Assembly: GCA_011391255.1 (NCBI GenBank)
Contig: JAABQV010000008.1
Coordinates: 83,934-147,933 of the forward strand
Reading direction: 5' to 3'
Source of the DNA: Dechloromonas sp.
GTDB taxonomy: Bacteria; Pseudomonadota; Gammaproteobacteria; Burkholderiales; Rhodocyclaceae
Length of the DNA: 64,000 nucleotides
In this document: piece after piece, positions 7,023 through 15,721 of the stretch
Layout: each line of letters starts with the position of its first letter
How positions within the stretch are numbered: position 1 is the first letter of the stretch
Program-made: the position numbers and the translations under genes
The notes under the pieces: model-generated
Told to the model about the DNA's origin: nothing
Databases searched by the model: none
Seen by the model: the letters and a program-made list of their open reading frames with translations, nothing else

Positions 7023-7526
7023 TTAAACCCCACCGCCGCGATGCACGACCTCGTAGTAAATCTTTTCCAAGTCCAGCTTGTGCTTGGTTTCTTCGCTGGC
7101 GAGAAACTTGAACAAGTCGCGGATTGGTCCTTCCGGCGTCGTGTCAGCCAGTTCGCCGTAGTGCCCCATCGCCGCATGCTCGCGGCCCATGGCATATTGC
7201 AAGACGGCCTGGTCATCGGGCTGTTCGCCGAGATCGGGAACGTGCAGGCAATCTGAAAACTTGCTGTCGCTGGCGGTGCGCTGGATTTCCTGCTGCACCT
7301 GCTCGGCAATATCCGTGCGCTGAGCCAGCGCAGTGAGCAGATCCAAATGGCCCTGCTCTTCTGCCGCCAGTTCTTCAACCAGATAGCGAATGCGCTTGCT
7401 GACTTTGGGGGTCAGATCCTTGTAAAAATCGCGTGCGCTAGCCTCGAAGCCGGTGGCGACTTCGAGGATTTCGCGCAGCGTGGCCTTGCCGCGCAGGCGA
7501 TCAATTCCGTGACTACCTTCGGTCAT
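7023..7526 (-). CDS. Ferritin-like diiron (rubrerythrin-type) protein
   Basis: 167 residues forming a four-helix ferritin-like domain. Candidate diiron ligands are Glu28 (GFEAS), Glu57 and His60 (EEQGH), Glu116 (REHAAMGHY), and Glu146 and His149 (EETKH), the E, ExxH pattern of rubrerythrin/Vfer-like proteins. There is no C-terminal rubredoxin domain. The start overlaps the stop of the flavoprotein gene by ATGA, so it is translationally coupled as the last gene of the Mrp/complex-I-like operon. This suggests it accepts electrons from, or protects, that complex (for example peroxide or O2 reduction); the partner is inferred only from position. Confidence 0.85.
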   Translation of the reverse strand: MTEGSHGIDRLRGKATLREILEVATGFEASARDFYKDLTPKVSKRIRYLVEELAAEEQGHLDLLTALAQRTDIAEQVQQEIQRTASDSKFSDCLHVPDLGEQPDDQAVLQYAMGREHAAMGHYGELADTTPEGPIRDLFKFLASEETKHKLDLEKIYYEVVHRGGGV

Positions 7527-9319
7527 TTGCTTTGCTCCTTCAGAACCAGATTGGCATGCATGCTGGCGGCGACGCGATGGCCATCAGCCACAGCGGTCAC
7601 AACATCCGGACCATGCACCATGTCGCCGACCGCCCACAGCCATGATTCGCTGGTGCGGCCGCCGGCATCGATCTGAATCCGACCGCGATTCCAGGTCAAA
7701 CGTTCCGTCAGTTCGTCACCCAACAGGCTGGCATCAGTCATCTGGCCAATGGCTTCGACGATCATGCTGCCTTGATGAAACTGCTCGTCGGCTTCGTCGT
7801 AGCTCGGCGCGAAACGCCCCTGCTCGTCAAAGATCGCCTTGACGCGCCAGGTTTTCAGACCGGTCACCTTGCCGTCTTCAACGACGACCTGCTGCGGGCC
7901 GCGGGCATCGAGAATGATCACGCCCTCTTCGCCAGCTTCCTTGATTTCTTCAGGGTCGGCGAGGAAATGGTTGATGTCTTCAAGCGCCGTCAGCGTCACG
8001 CGAACTTCGCCGTAAGCCGTCTTCTGCAATCGGGCGAGCGTGCGGGCGATGTCCATCGCGACATTACCGCCGCCGATGACCACCGCCTGACGCGGGGTGC
8101 CGAAATCTTCATTGGCGGTCGCCTGGCGCAGCAGATCGACTGCCTTGCGCACATCGGGATGATCGCTGCCGGGGATGCGCGTTGCGCGGCCGAGTTGCAA
8201 GCCGAGGCCGAGCAGCACGGCATCGTTGTTGTTGCGCAGATCTTCCAGCGAAACATCCTTGCCGACCCGCGTGTTGCAGCGGATATCGACACCGAGCGAG
8301 CGGATCACATCGACATCACGGTCGATCACGTCATAAGGCAGACGGTATTCCGGGATACCCCAGCGCGTCATGCCGCCGGGCGCCGCCAACGCTTCATAGA
8401 CGGTCACGCTGTGGCCCTGTTTGGCGAGGTCGAAGGCCGCCGTCAGGCCACCCGGGCCGGCGCCGATGATTGCCACCTTCTTGCCGGTGCTGGCTGCCGG
8501 CTGGCCGACGACGCGCGTGATCTGATCGAAGGTAACCTGATCCATGATGTGGCGTTTGAGCCAACGGATGGCAATCGGATCGCCTTCATGGCGCGCCGCA
8601 CAGGTAGTTTCGCACTTGTGCGTGCATACCCGGCCACAGATGCCGGAGAAGGGATTTGAGTCATAAAGCAGTTTGAGGCCGAGATCGTAGTTACCGTCGC
8701 GAATTGCCGCGATGTATTGCGGAATCGCCATGTGCGTCGGGCAGGTGGCGACGCAGAGGCCACAGGAAACGCAGCGATCGGCCTCGAGCACTGCCTGTTC
8801 GACCGAATAGCCATCAACAATTTCGGCAAACGATCCGATCCGCACATCCGGCTCCATTTCGGGCATGTGCACACGGAGCTCGCCGGTCAGCCGGTGGCCT
8901 TCGGGGCGGACATAGCCGAGTTCGGCATCGTCCCAGTGTTTCTTGTCGACGCCCGGCGTAAAGCGGAACTTGTCGGGATCGCTCTCGACCCAGGTGTAGG
9001 CGTTCGACATCGTCAGCGATTGCGTCATGCAGACATCGACACAGAGCGCGCACCAGCAGCAGCGCCCGTAGTCGATACGCGGACGCAGGCCGGAATCACC
9101 CTGCTTGGTCGGAATGCCCTCGACCGGCAACATGTCGATGGCGCCGTTCTGGCAGATCGTTTCGCAAGTGCCGCAGCCGATGCACTTTTCCATGTCGTTC
9201 TGGTGGAAACCGCGATAGCGCGGGGCGGCCTGGCGTTTCAGCGGATCGGCAATACTGACCGGATCGCGAAAGAGGTTTTTCCACGCAGTGAACGGGGAGA
9301 GGACGTCACGGACACTCAT
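7523..9319 (-). CDS. Fe-S/FAD NAD(P)H oxidoreductase (NuoI/MbxN-like domain fused to GltD-like domain)
   Basis: 598 residues. The first 105 resemble NuoI/MbxN ferredoxin subunits, with two 4Fe-4S motifs (Cys46/49/52/56 and Cys87/90/93/97). Next comes the cysteine-rich N-terminal part of GltD/NfnB-type proteins (Cys183/186/189/193 and Cys228/232/236/240), giving four predicted 4Fe-4S clusters. An FAD Rossmann motif VAIIGAGPGG (about 282-291) and a second nucleotide motif VVIGGGNVAMD (about 408-418) follow. The expected role is electron transfer between NAD(P)H and the membrane complex encoded upstream, replacing the small ferredoxin subunit of mbh/mbx complexes. It starts 2 nt after the NuoD-like gene and overlaps the ferritin-like gene. 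Confidence 0.92.
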   Translation of the reverse strand: MSVRDVLSPFTAWKNLFRDPVSIADPLKRQAAPRYRGFHQNDMEKCIGCGTCETICQNGAIDMLPVEGIPTKQGDSGLRPRIDYGRCCWCALCVDVCMTQSLTMSNAYTWVESDPDKFRFTPGVDKKHWDDAELGYVRPEGHRLTGELRVHMPEMEPDVRIGSFAEIVDGYSVEQAVLEADRCVSCGLCVATCPTHMAIPQYIAAIRDGNYDLGLKLLYDSNPFSGICGRVCTHKCETTCAARHEGDPIAIRWLKRHIMDQVTFDQITRVVGQPAASTGKKVAIIGAGPGGLTAAFDLAKQGHSVTVYEALAAPGGMTRWGIPEYRLPYDVIDRDVDVIRSLGVDIRCNTRVGKDVSLEDLRNNNDAVLLGLGLQLGRATRIPGSDHPDVRKAVDLLRQATANEDFGTPRQAVVIGGGNVAMDIARTLARLQKTAYGEVRVTLTALEDINHFLADPEEIKEAGEEGVIILDARGPQQVVVEDGKVTGLKTWRVKAIFDEQGRFAPSYDEADEQFHQGSMIVEAIGQMTDASLLGDELTERLTWNRGRIQIDAGGRTSESWLWAVGDMVHGPDVVTAVADGHRVAASMHANLVLKEQSK

Positions 9320-9321
9320 CG

Positions 9322-10497
9322 TTATCTCTCAATCTCGGGCGGATAGGTATGCAGCGAGACCATCAGGCCGGCCACATCGGAAATATTCAGATTGACGATC
9401 ATCCGTTCGAGCAGCGCCACGGCATGCGTGTAGGACGGCCCGCGGACATTGATCCGGCGCGGGAAACCGCTGCCGTCGGTGACCAGATAGTAGCCATACT
9501 CGCCGCGCGAACATTCTCCACGGATATAGGTTTCGCCGCGCGGAATTTTCCAGTGCAGGACATTCGGCGTAACCGCCATGACCGGCCCGTCTTTCGGCAT
9601 CTTGGCGAGAATCTGACGAATCAGGTCGACCGACATTGTTACATCGCGACGCCGCACATCGGCGCGCGTGTAAATATCAGAATCCTTGCCGACGACCGGC
9701 TCGAAATCGAGCTCGTTGTAAACCAGGTAAGGCTGATCGCGGCGCACATCCTTGGCGACGCCGCCGGCCCGGGCGTTCGGCCCGGTGACGCCGTAGGCGT
9801 CCATCAGCGCCGGGTCGATGTAACCGACACCGACACTGCGCTTCTTGAAGACGGCGTTGCAGAACATCACGTCGTACACGTCCTTCAGCGTGCTTTCGAT
9901 TTCGCGCAGGGTTTCTTCCATGCGCTGCTCGAAGCCTTCTGGCAGACGGTCGCGAACGCCGCCCGGCATGATGAACATGTGGTAAATCCGCGCCCCGGTC
10001 AGTTCCTCGAAACGATCGAGCATCAGGTCGCGAACATAGGTCGTCCATTGGCCGATGACGCCGAGGCCAAAGGCACCGGCCTGACCGCCGAGGTACATCA
10101 TGTAGCTATTGACGCGGCCCATTTCGAGAATCAGCGTGCGGATCCAGTCGGCGAGCGGCGGCACCTTGATGCCGGCAAGCTCTTCAACGGCGGCGGCGTA
10201 GCAATATTCGTTGAAATCCGGCTCGGGAACGCAAACGCGGCAGACGATGGGGAAGACCTGAATGAAGCTGCGGCGCTCCATCAGCTTTTCAAAACCACGG
10301 TGCAGATAGCCGACATGGGTCTTGGCGTCGACCACCTCGTCGCCGCACACCGTCAGCTCGACCGACATGTTGCCGGTGATGCCGGGGTGATTCGGGCCGT
10401 GCCAAAGCTTGAGGTATTTACCGGAAGTGAGGTCGATATCGAGCGTGCCGTCGGCCTTTTTGGCCGGGTACTGGCTGCGGTCAGGGGTATAACTCAT
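9322..10497 (-). CDS. NuoD/MbxL-like 49-kDa subunit of a complex-I-like enzyme
   Basis: 391 residues from Met at 10497 (GGGGCCTGAG upstream; an ATG at 10509 is possible). Clear NuoD/hydrogenase-large-subunit family: GPNHPGITGNM (His37 keeps the quinone-site position of NuoD), GYLHRGFEKLME, GGVRDRLP. The N-terminal site reads RVCVPEPDF (Cys89 then Glu92). It has neither the CxxC of NiFe hydrogenases nor the NuoD quinone-binding Tyr (the RMDYL region). No C-terminal DPCxxC is present, so it cannot bind a NiFe centre in the standard way. This is the pattern of Mbx/Mbs-type large subunits. Positioned fourth from the operon end. Confidence 0.92.
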   Translation of the reverse strand: MSYTPDRSQYPAKKADGTLDIDLTSGKYLKLWHGPNHPGITGNMSVELTVCGDEVVDAKTHVGYLHRGFEKLMERRSFIQVFPIVCRVCVPEPDFNEYCYAAAVEELAGIKVPPLADWIRTLILEMGRVNSYMMYLGGQAGAFGLGVIGQWTTYVRDLMLDRFEELTGARIYHMFIMPGGVRDRLPEGFEQRMEETLREIESTLKDVYDVMFCNAVFKKRSVGVGYIDPALMDAYGVTGPNARAGGVAKDVRRDQPYLVYNELDFEPVVGKDSDIYTRADVRRRDVTMSVDLIRQILAKMPKDGPVMAVTPNVLHWKIPRGETYIRGECSRGEYGYYLVTDGSGFPRRINVRGPSYTHAVALLERMIVNLNISDVAGLMVSLHTYPPEIER

Positions 10498-10498
10498 C

Positions 10499-11032
10499 TC
10501 AGGCCCCATCCGGATAAAGTTGTTGCTTCATGTGCTGCTCCGGGTCGGTCGTCATGCGCCCTTCGCGCTCCTTGAAGGTCTTGGCAGAAAAAGCCTTGGT
10601 ATCGAAATCGCGGCGATAAGGCGGCATATCGATCCAGCCTTCAAGAATGAAATCATCGTTGACGCCGGGGCTATCCGGAAACTGGATGCCGAACATCTCG
10701 CGCAACTCACGCTGATAGGTCGCCGCCGTCGGCCAGATGTCGTGGATGCTGTCCATGCTCGCGCCGTCGCGCGGGATCATCACGCGCAGGCCGAGATCGA
10801 CAGCTTTGCCGCGATTGGAGAGTAGATAAGTAAGTTGAAAATTACCCTCTTCCAGCCAGTCGACCGCAGTCAATAGCACGAGATGGCTGAAACCTTCGAG
10901 ATCGCGCAAATGCAGGATGATCGAACGCAAATGCTCGCGGGGAACTGTCAAAAAAGCGAGATCGGGCCGCTGTTCGGTCAGTTCGCCGAGCGGGAAGAGG
11001 GCATTTAGTCTGTCGTGAAGGGCGCGCATCAT
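10499..11032 (-). CDS. NuoC/MbxK-like 30-kDa subunit
   Basis: 177 residues from the first of two adjacent ATGs at 11032 (an upstream start would lie inside the NuoB-like gene). The C-terminal half shows the NuoC family signature: WPTAATYQRELREMFGIQFP, then an ILEGW segment and PPYRRDFD. The family links the NuoB-like and NuoD-like subunits in the peripheral arm. Its ATG follows the NuoB-like stop by two nucleotides, and its own stop comes just before the NuoD-like ATG. Confidence 0.9.
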   Translation of the reverse strand: MMRALHDRLNALFPLGELTEQRPDLAFLTVPREHLRSIILHLRDLEGFSHLVLLTAVDWLEEGNFQLTYLLSNRGKAVDLGLRVMIPRDGASMDSIHDIWPTAATYQRELREMFGIQFPDSPGVNDDFILEGWIDMPPYRRDFDTKAFSAKTFKEREGRMTTDPEQHMKQQLYPDGA

Positions 11033-11034
11033 CG

Positions 11035-11679
11035 TTACCAGTTGTAATCCGGCATGTCCCAGTCGTGGATCACCTGCTTCTGGTTGGCCTTGTACCATTC
11101 AAATTTTTCGGCGTACTGGTTGGCTCCCTCGGCCTTGCCGGCGCGAATCAGCTTTTTCAGATCCTCGAAACCCTGCAGCAGCGCCTCGGGGCGCGGCATG
11201 CAGCCGGTGATGTAGAGATCGACCGGCATGTAGTCGTCAAGCCGCTTGATCGTGTTGTACGAATCCCAGTACATGCCGCCATTGATCGTGCATGAACCCA
11301 GCCCGACGACATACTTGGGGTTCTGCATCTGCTCGTAGGCGCGAATCGCGCGCTTCAGGGTTTTGACCGACAGATAACCTGAAATCACCAGCAGATTGGC
11401 CTGACGCGGCGTTGGCCGCCAGGCGATGCCGTAACGATAGGCGTCAAAACGCGGGGTCATCAGCGGACGCATTTCAATCGCCCCGCAACCAGTGCCAAAA
11501 CCGAGGATCCACAAGGAATGCGAACGCGCCCAGTTGAAGAGGTCCTCGACAATCTTGGCATAGGCCGGCGGATGACTGGCCGGCGGCGCTTCGCAGAAGT
11601 AGTCGCGGAGCGGATCGACTTCGAACTCGACGCCATCCGGCCCTTTGACGACGCGTATTTTCAGTTCTTCTCTCATCAT
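11035..11679 (-). CDS. NuoB/MbxJ-like subunit with altered cluster N2 site
   Basis: 214 residues. The family carries the terminal 4Fe-4S cluster (N2) that delivers electrons to the NuoD site. Two ligand motifs are intact: GLGSC (Cys130) and TGCMPRP (Cys160). The first motif reads GTGCGAIEM, with Cys65 kept but Gly66 where complex I has a tandem cysteine; it also lacks the CxxC of group 4 hydrogenases. Only three canonical ligands are therefore visible. The start at 11679 overlaps the NuoH-like stop by one base (TAATG). A start 42 nt upstream is possible but lies inside the NuoH-like gene. Confidence 0.91.
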   Translation of the reverse strand: MMREELKIRVVKGPDGVEFEVDPLRDYFCEAPPASHPPAYAKIVEDLFNWARSHSLWILGFGTGCGAIEMRPLMTPRFDAYRYGIAWRPTPRQANLLVISGYLSVKTLKRAIRAYEQMQNPKYVVGLGSCTINGGMYWDSYNTIKRLDDYMPVDLYITGCMPRPEALLQGFEDLKKLIRAGKAEGANQYAEKFEWYKANQKQVIHDWDMPDYNW

Positions 11680-12584
11680 TACACCATCACGATCGAAAGG
11701 ACGCCGAGCGGAACTGCCCAAATCAGGAACCAGCGGATCGACTGCTCAACCCGGAAGCGCGGGAAGACGACGCCGACAAAGGCCGACCACAGATAAATCA
11801 TGAAGACCTTGAAGAAGAAGGTCGGCCAGTCGGTCGCCCCGCCAAAAAAGAGGTTCATGTAGATGACGATCTTGGCAATCGGGAAGATCGCCCGATTGGT
11901 CTGCATCAGCGCCAGATAGGAGGAGTGGTACTCGGTCGGGGGCCCGATCGGGATTTCCTGCGGGGCGATCACGACGTCAAAAGGCGGGCGCATCATCGAG
12001 CCAAGGAAGGACAGCATCGCCGCCGAAACCGCCAGCGGGTTGGTGAACAGCGTCCAGTTCAAGACGCCGCCCTGCTGCGCGGCAACGATGTCGGTAACCG
12101 AGAGCGTCTGATATTGCAGCGCCACCGAAAATACCGCGAGTGCGAACGGTAGCTCGGCCGTCGTGACCTGAGAAAGGCCACGCGTAATACCGATGGCGGC
12201 ATGCGGATGACCGCTTTCGCCGGCGCCGAGCGCCATGCCGAGGGTGCCGAAAAAAATGAAGTAGAGTGCGAGGATCAGGTCGCCGGCAAAGGACATGTTG
12301 GAGAACATCGTCGAGCCGTAAATGATCGGCACAAAAAGGATCAGGCCAACCCCGCCGGAGAGCCGAAAAACTGGGCCGAGGTAGAACATCACACCATGCG
12401 TGATCGAGCTGCGCAGGCCGTAGTTCTTGAACATGTCGGCATAATTCTGCCAGATCGGAATGCCATGCCGGCGCCCAACCCGCGCTCCTATCTTCTGGAT
12501 AAAGGCATTGAGCAGAAAGCCATAATTGACGACGATGAACAGCGTCAGGAAGGCGTAGGGGATTTTCATCCAGTCGAAATCCAT
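11679..12584 (-). CDS. NuoH/MbxM-like membrane subunit
   Basis: 301 residues with about eight membrane helices. The NuoH family loop is visible as FDVVIAPQEIPIGPPTEYHS, corresponding to the PFD..E.E..G quinone-chamber loop, and SQVTTAELPF earlier. In complex I this subunit joins the peripheral arm to the ion pumps. The start at 12584 has GGAG 8 nt upstream and lies 2 nt after the antiporter gene stop. Confidence 0.92.
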   Translation of the reverse strand: MDFDWMKIPYAFLTLFIVVNYGFLLNAFIQKIGARVGRRHGIPIWQNYADMFKNYGLRSSITHGVMFYLGPVFRLSGGVGLILFVPIIYGSTMFSNMSFAGDLILALYFIFFGTLGMALGAGESGHPHAAIGITRGLSQVTTAELPFALAVFSVALQYQTLSVTDIVAAQQGGVLNWTLFTNPLAVSAAMLSFLGSMMRPPFDVVIAPQEIPIGPPTEYHSSYLALMQTNRAIFPIAKIVIYMNLFFGGATDWPTFFFKVFMIYLWSAFVGVVFPRFRVEQSIRWFLIWAVPLGVLSIVMV

Positions 12585-12586
12585 CA

Positions 12587-15500
12587 CTAGACTCCTAGAC
12601 GCATGAAGAAGACGACCACGACAAAGGCCAGGAAGTGGAAGGCATAAGTCTGCCCGTTACCGTTATAGAGTTTGCGCGAGAAATCAGCCGTCGAATGCAG
12701 CAACTCGGTCAACCCGCCCCAGAAACGCGTGACGAAAGGCTGCACCATGAAGCCGAGCGCCTTGCGGTAGGGGGCGAAGAAATTCCAGGCAAAGTGCGTG
12801 GTTTCCGGACGGAACGGTCGCTCGGCGGAGAACACGATATTGAATTGCTTGACCTTCTGCGCCTTGCGATTGACGAACAGCAGCCAGGCGAACAGGGTGC
12901 AGAAGATGACACCGATCGTGATCATGATCGCCACTGGATTCCAGTAACCGTAATTGCTGGTGATCTGGTTGGTCGCCCAGCCGAGCCCGCCTTCGGGGAA
13001 GAACCGGGTGAGGTATTCATCGACCCGACGCAGCGCGATGCCCGGGAACACTGCAAAGATCAGCAGCAGGACAACGTAGATCATCTGCGGCAGGACAATC
13101 CAGAACGGCGCTTCCTTGATCTGGCGGAACTCATCCTTCAATTGGCCGAGGAAGATCGCGTAGATCAGGCGGAACAGGTAAAGGAAGGCAATCGGCCCGG
13201 CGAGGAAGATGACAACCATCGGCAGACGATAGTCGCTGTCGAGAATCGCGTTGTAGAAAATCCAGCGCCCGCCAAAACCGGACAGCGGCGGCACACCAGA
13301 GACCGCGATGATGCCGATCAGGACGGCAACGAACGAGAAGGGCATCAGCGTGATCAGGCCGCCCATCTTGTACATGTCGCGCGTGCCAGTGCGCTTGGCA
13401 ACGCCCCCGACGGCGAGGAAGAGCATCGATTTGTAGATGTAGTGGTTGATGACGAACATCAGCGCCATCAGCCAGCCGAGGTGATTCATCAGCGCCAGCC
13501 CAAAGAGCGCATAACCCATCTGGCCGATCGAGGAATAGGCGAGAAGACGCTTGGCATCTTCCTGAAAAATCGCCATCAGGTTGCCGAGGAAGGCGGTGAT
13601 CGCGGCGATCCAGAGCAGCACGTGAGTCAATTCGACACCGTAGAGTTGTTGCTTACCCATCGTCAGCAGCAAAACCATCATACCGTAGAGACCGGCCTTG
13701 AGCAGAATGCCGGAAACCATCGGCGAAACGTCGGTTTCAGCTTCGGCGTGGGCACCCGGCAACCAGATGTGCACACCGATGGCGGCCGTCTTGGTCATGA
13801 AACCGATTGCCAGCATGGCAAAAACCCAGGGCGCGACCGGCTGTTCCAGCTGACGCAGCGACTCGATCAGGTAGTGATACGAACCGTCGGCAGCGATTGC
13901 AAAGCCGGCCAGGATCATGAAGGCGCCGCCGAGTGAAAAGATGATGTAGGACAGCGCGTGCGGCTCGGATTCCTTGCCACGCAGGATCAGGAAGTAGGAG
14001 CCGATGGTGAGAAATTCCCAGGCGGCAAAAAAGCCGAAGGTGTCGGTGGCGTGGATCAGCATTGCCAGGCCGGCATACATCAGCATCGCCGACGGATAGA
14101 AGCCAACCCGCCGACCGTGCGCCGAGTAACTGGCGAGCAGGGTGATCGCGCCACCAACGAGGATGATGATGGCAAAGATCAGTTGCAGCGGATCATAGCC
14201 GGGATAAGTCAGGTAAAAGAAAGTGCTCATACCGACGATGGCGATGCTGTTCTTGACCCAGGCCGGCAGCCAGTCGAGCAGCAGGAAACTGAGCGCAAAG
14301 AGCAGCGGGATGGCGAGCAGCAGATTGGCGCGGCCGGACAACTCGCCCCAGACAAAGCCCAGCGCCCAGCCGGCGAAAACTGCAACAAAAACCGGCAGCA
14401 CTTTGTGCGCAACGCAAACCACAGCTTCAGCCGGCGCTTCGCGTTTGATGATGTAGCCAAACCAGCGGAAGAGGTAAGCCGCTTCGATCAAGGCGCCGAT
14501 CAGGATCAGCGCCAGCAGGGCAAGCCGACCTTCGCTGGCGAGCAGGCGGACGAGATCCCACTTGGCGTAGAAGCCGGGGAACGGCGGCAGGCCGGAGAGC
14601 ATGCAAATAAAAGTGACGAAGGCGAAAACCAGCAAGGGGCGCTTGGCTATCACCGACCAATCACTCAGGCCACGCCCGGCAACCAGGCCGGAGAGCCAGA
14701 AAAGGCCAGCCTTGGCAACTGAATGCGAAACCAGCAAACCGAAGGCGATGAATTCCGTACTCTCGCCGAGGATGTCGCGCTGGCCGAGAACGGTGAGTAC
14801 CAGACCAATCTGGGCAATCGACGAATAGCCAAGCAGACGGCGGTCGTTGGTCTGCGGCAGGGCGAACAGGTTGGATGCGACGAAAGTCAGGATGCCGACG
14901 CCAGTCGCCACCGGCAGCCAGTCGGCACCGCCGATCAGCAGCAATTTGTCGAGCGCGAAAACGGTTGCCGCACTGGAAGCCGCTGAAAAGATCGCCGAGA
15001 AGGCCGGATGGGCGGACTCGTAGATATCGAGCGCCCAACCGTTGGCCGGGAAAGGCTTGAGTTCGGCAACCACGGCAATGAACATCATGAAAAAGGCAAT
15101 CGCCCCGCCATTCAACAAGGCCCATTGCGTGCCGTTCATGCCGTCGATATTGAGCGTACCGGTGACATGGTAGGCAAACAGGACACCTAGCAGCAGGAAG
15201 ACAGAAATCACTTGCGAAACAATCAGGTATTTGAAGCCGGCAGAGAGCGCGCGGCCATCGTCGTTGGCATCCGAGAACAAGATCAGCCCGCCGGTGGCGA
15301 TGACGGTCAACTCGAAAAAGACGAACAAATTGAAAGCGTCGCGGGTCAGGATAATGCCGCACAGCGCCATGGTTGCAATCAGGAGCACGGCCATCGCGCG
15401 GCGCCCGAGCTCGAGAAGGGTGTCCTTGAGATAAATTGCCGACAACAGGCCGGTGAGATTGACGAGCAGTGTCAAAGCCGCCTCGGCCAAACCCATCCGC

Positions 15501-15721
15501 AGATTGATGGCGAACGGTGGCTCGGTACCGGCGGTGAAAATTTCAACCGTCAAAACGCCGTCGACCGCAAAAGCCCACAGCCAGCCGGCCGAAACCCAGG
15601 TCATGAAGGCGAGCGCCAGCAAGGTCACGGTGTAGGCCAGCCCGCGCTTGTCTTCCTTGATCAAACCAAGGAAGAAGGCGGCAGCCATTGCTGCCGCGAT
15701 GATGTAGAGCGCGTTTACCAT
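12587..15721 (-). CDS. Tandem antiporter-like subunit: two MrpD/NuoL-M-N modules fused in one protein
   Basis: 1044 residues, about twice the usual 450-500 of MrpD/NuoM/NuoN. Two complete 14-helix antiporter modules are visible. In the first (residues 1-470) the key residues are degenerate but a helix Glu (FFELTVIATGG, near 136) and a Lys (AELKPF, near 221) remain. The second (about 500-950) has the full signature: AAWEFLTIGSYF (Glu near 569), GFMTKTAAIGVHIWLPGAH (Lys near 641), then the conserved SSIGQMGYA and SGVPPLSGF. A C-terminal extension resembles the end of NuoL/HyfB-type proteins. Archaeal mbx has two separate genes (H and H') at this position. It overlaps the mrpC-like gene by 7 nt. 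Confidence 0.93.
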   Translation of the reverse strand: MVNALYIIAAAMAAAFFLGLIKEDKRGLAYTVTLLALAFMTWVSAGWLWAFAVDGVLTVEIFTAGTEPPFAINLRMGLAEAALTLLVNLTGLLSAIYLKDTLLELGRRAMAVLLIATMALCGIILTRDAFNLFVFFELTVIATGGLILFSDANDDGRALSAGFKYLIVSQVISVFLLLGVLFAYHVTGTLNIDGMNGTQWALLNGGAIAFFMMFIAVVAELKPFPANGWALDIYESAHPAFSAIFSAASSAATVFALDKLLLIGGADWLPVATGVGILTFVASNLFALPQTNDRRLLGYSSIAQIGLVLTVLGQRDILGESTEFIAFGLLVSHSVAKAGLFWLSGLVAGRGLSDWSVIAKRPLLVFAFVTFICMLSGLPPFPGFYAKWDLVRLLASEGRLALLALILIGALIEAAYLFRWFGYIIKREAPAEAVVCVAHKVLPVFVAVFAGWALGFVWGELSGRANLLLAIPLLFALSFLLLDWLPAWVKNSIAIVGMSTFFYLTYPGYDPLQLIFAIIILVGGAITLLASYSAHGRRVGFYPSAMLMYAGLAMLIHATDTFGFFAAWEFLTIGSYFLILRGKESEPHALSYIIFSLGGAFMILAGFAIAADGSYHYLIESLRQLEQPVAPWVFAMLAIGFMTKTAAIGVHIWLPGAHAEAETDVSPMVSGILLKAGLYGMMVLLLTMGKQQLYGVELTHVLLWIAAITAFLGNLMAIFQEDAKRLLAYSSIGQMGYALFGLALMNHLGWLMALMFVINHYIYKSMLFLAVGGVAKRTGTRDMYKMGGLITLMPFSFVAVLIGIIAVSGVPPLSGFGGRWIFYNAILDSDYRLPMVVIFLAGPIAFLYLFRLIYAIFLGQLKDEFRQIKEAPFWIVLPQMIYVVLLLIFAVFPGIALRRVDEYLTRFFPEGGLGWATNQITSNYGYWNPVAIMITIGVIFCTLFAWLLFVNRKAQKVKQFNIVFSAERPFRPETTHFAWNFFAPYRKALGFMVQPFVTRFWGGLTELLHSTADFSRKLYNGNGQTYAFHFLAFVVVVFFMRLGV

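Noticed and set aside
9349..10575. Open frame of 408 codons on the plus strand opposite the NuoD-like gene
   Set aside because: Shadow of a conserved gene; similar His/Asp-rich composition is seen in other antisense frames here.
9322..11679. NiFe group 4 hydrogenase
   Set aside because: The large subunit lacks both CxxC pairs needed for the NiFe centre, and no hydrogenase maturation genes are present.
12635..14722. Two long plus-strand frames opposite the tandem antiporter
   Set aside because: Gln/Asp/Arg-rich sequences are the complement of membrane-helix codons; not genes.
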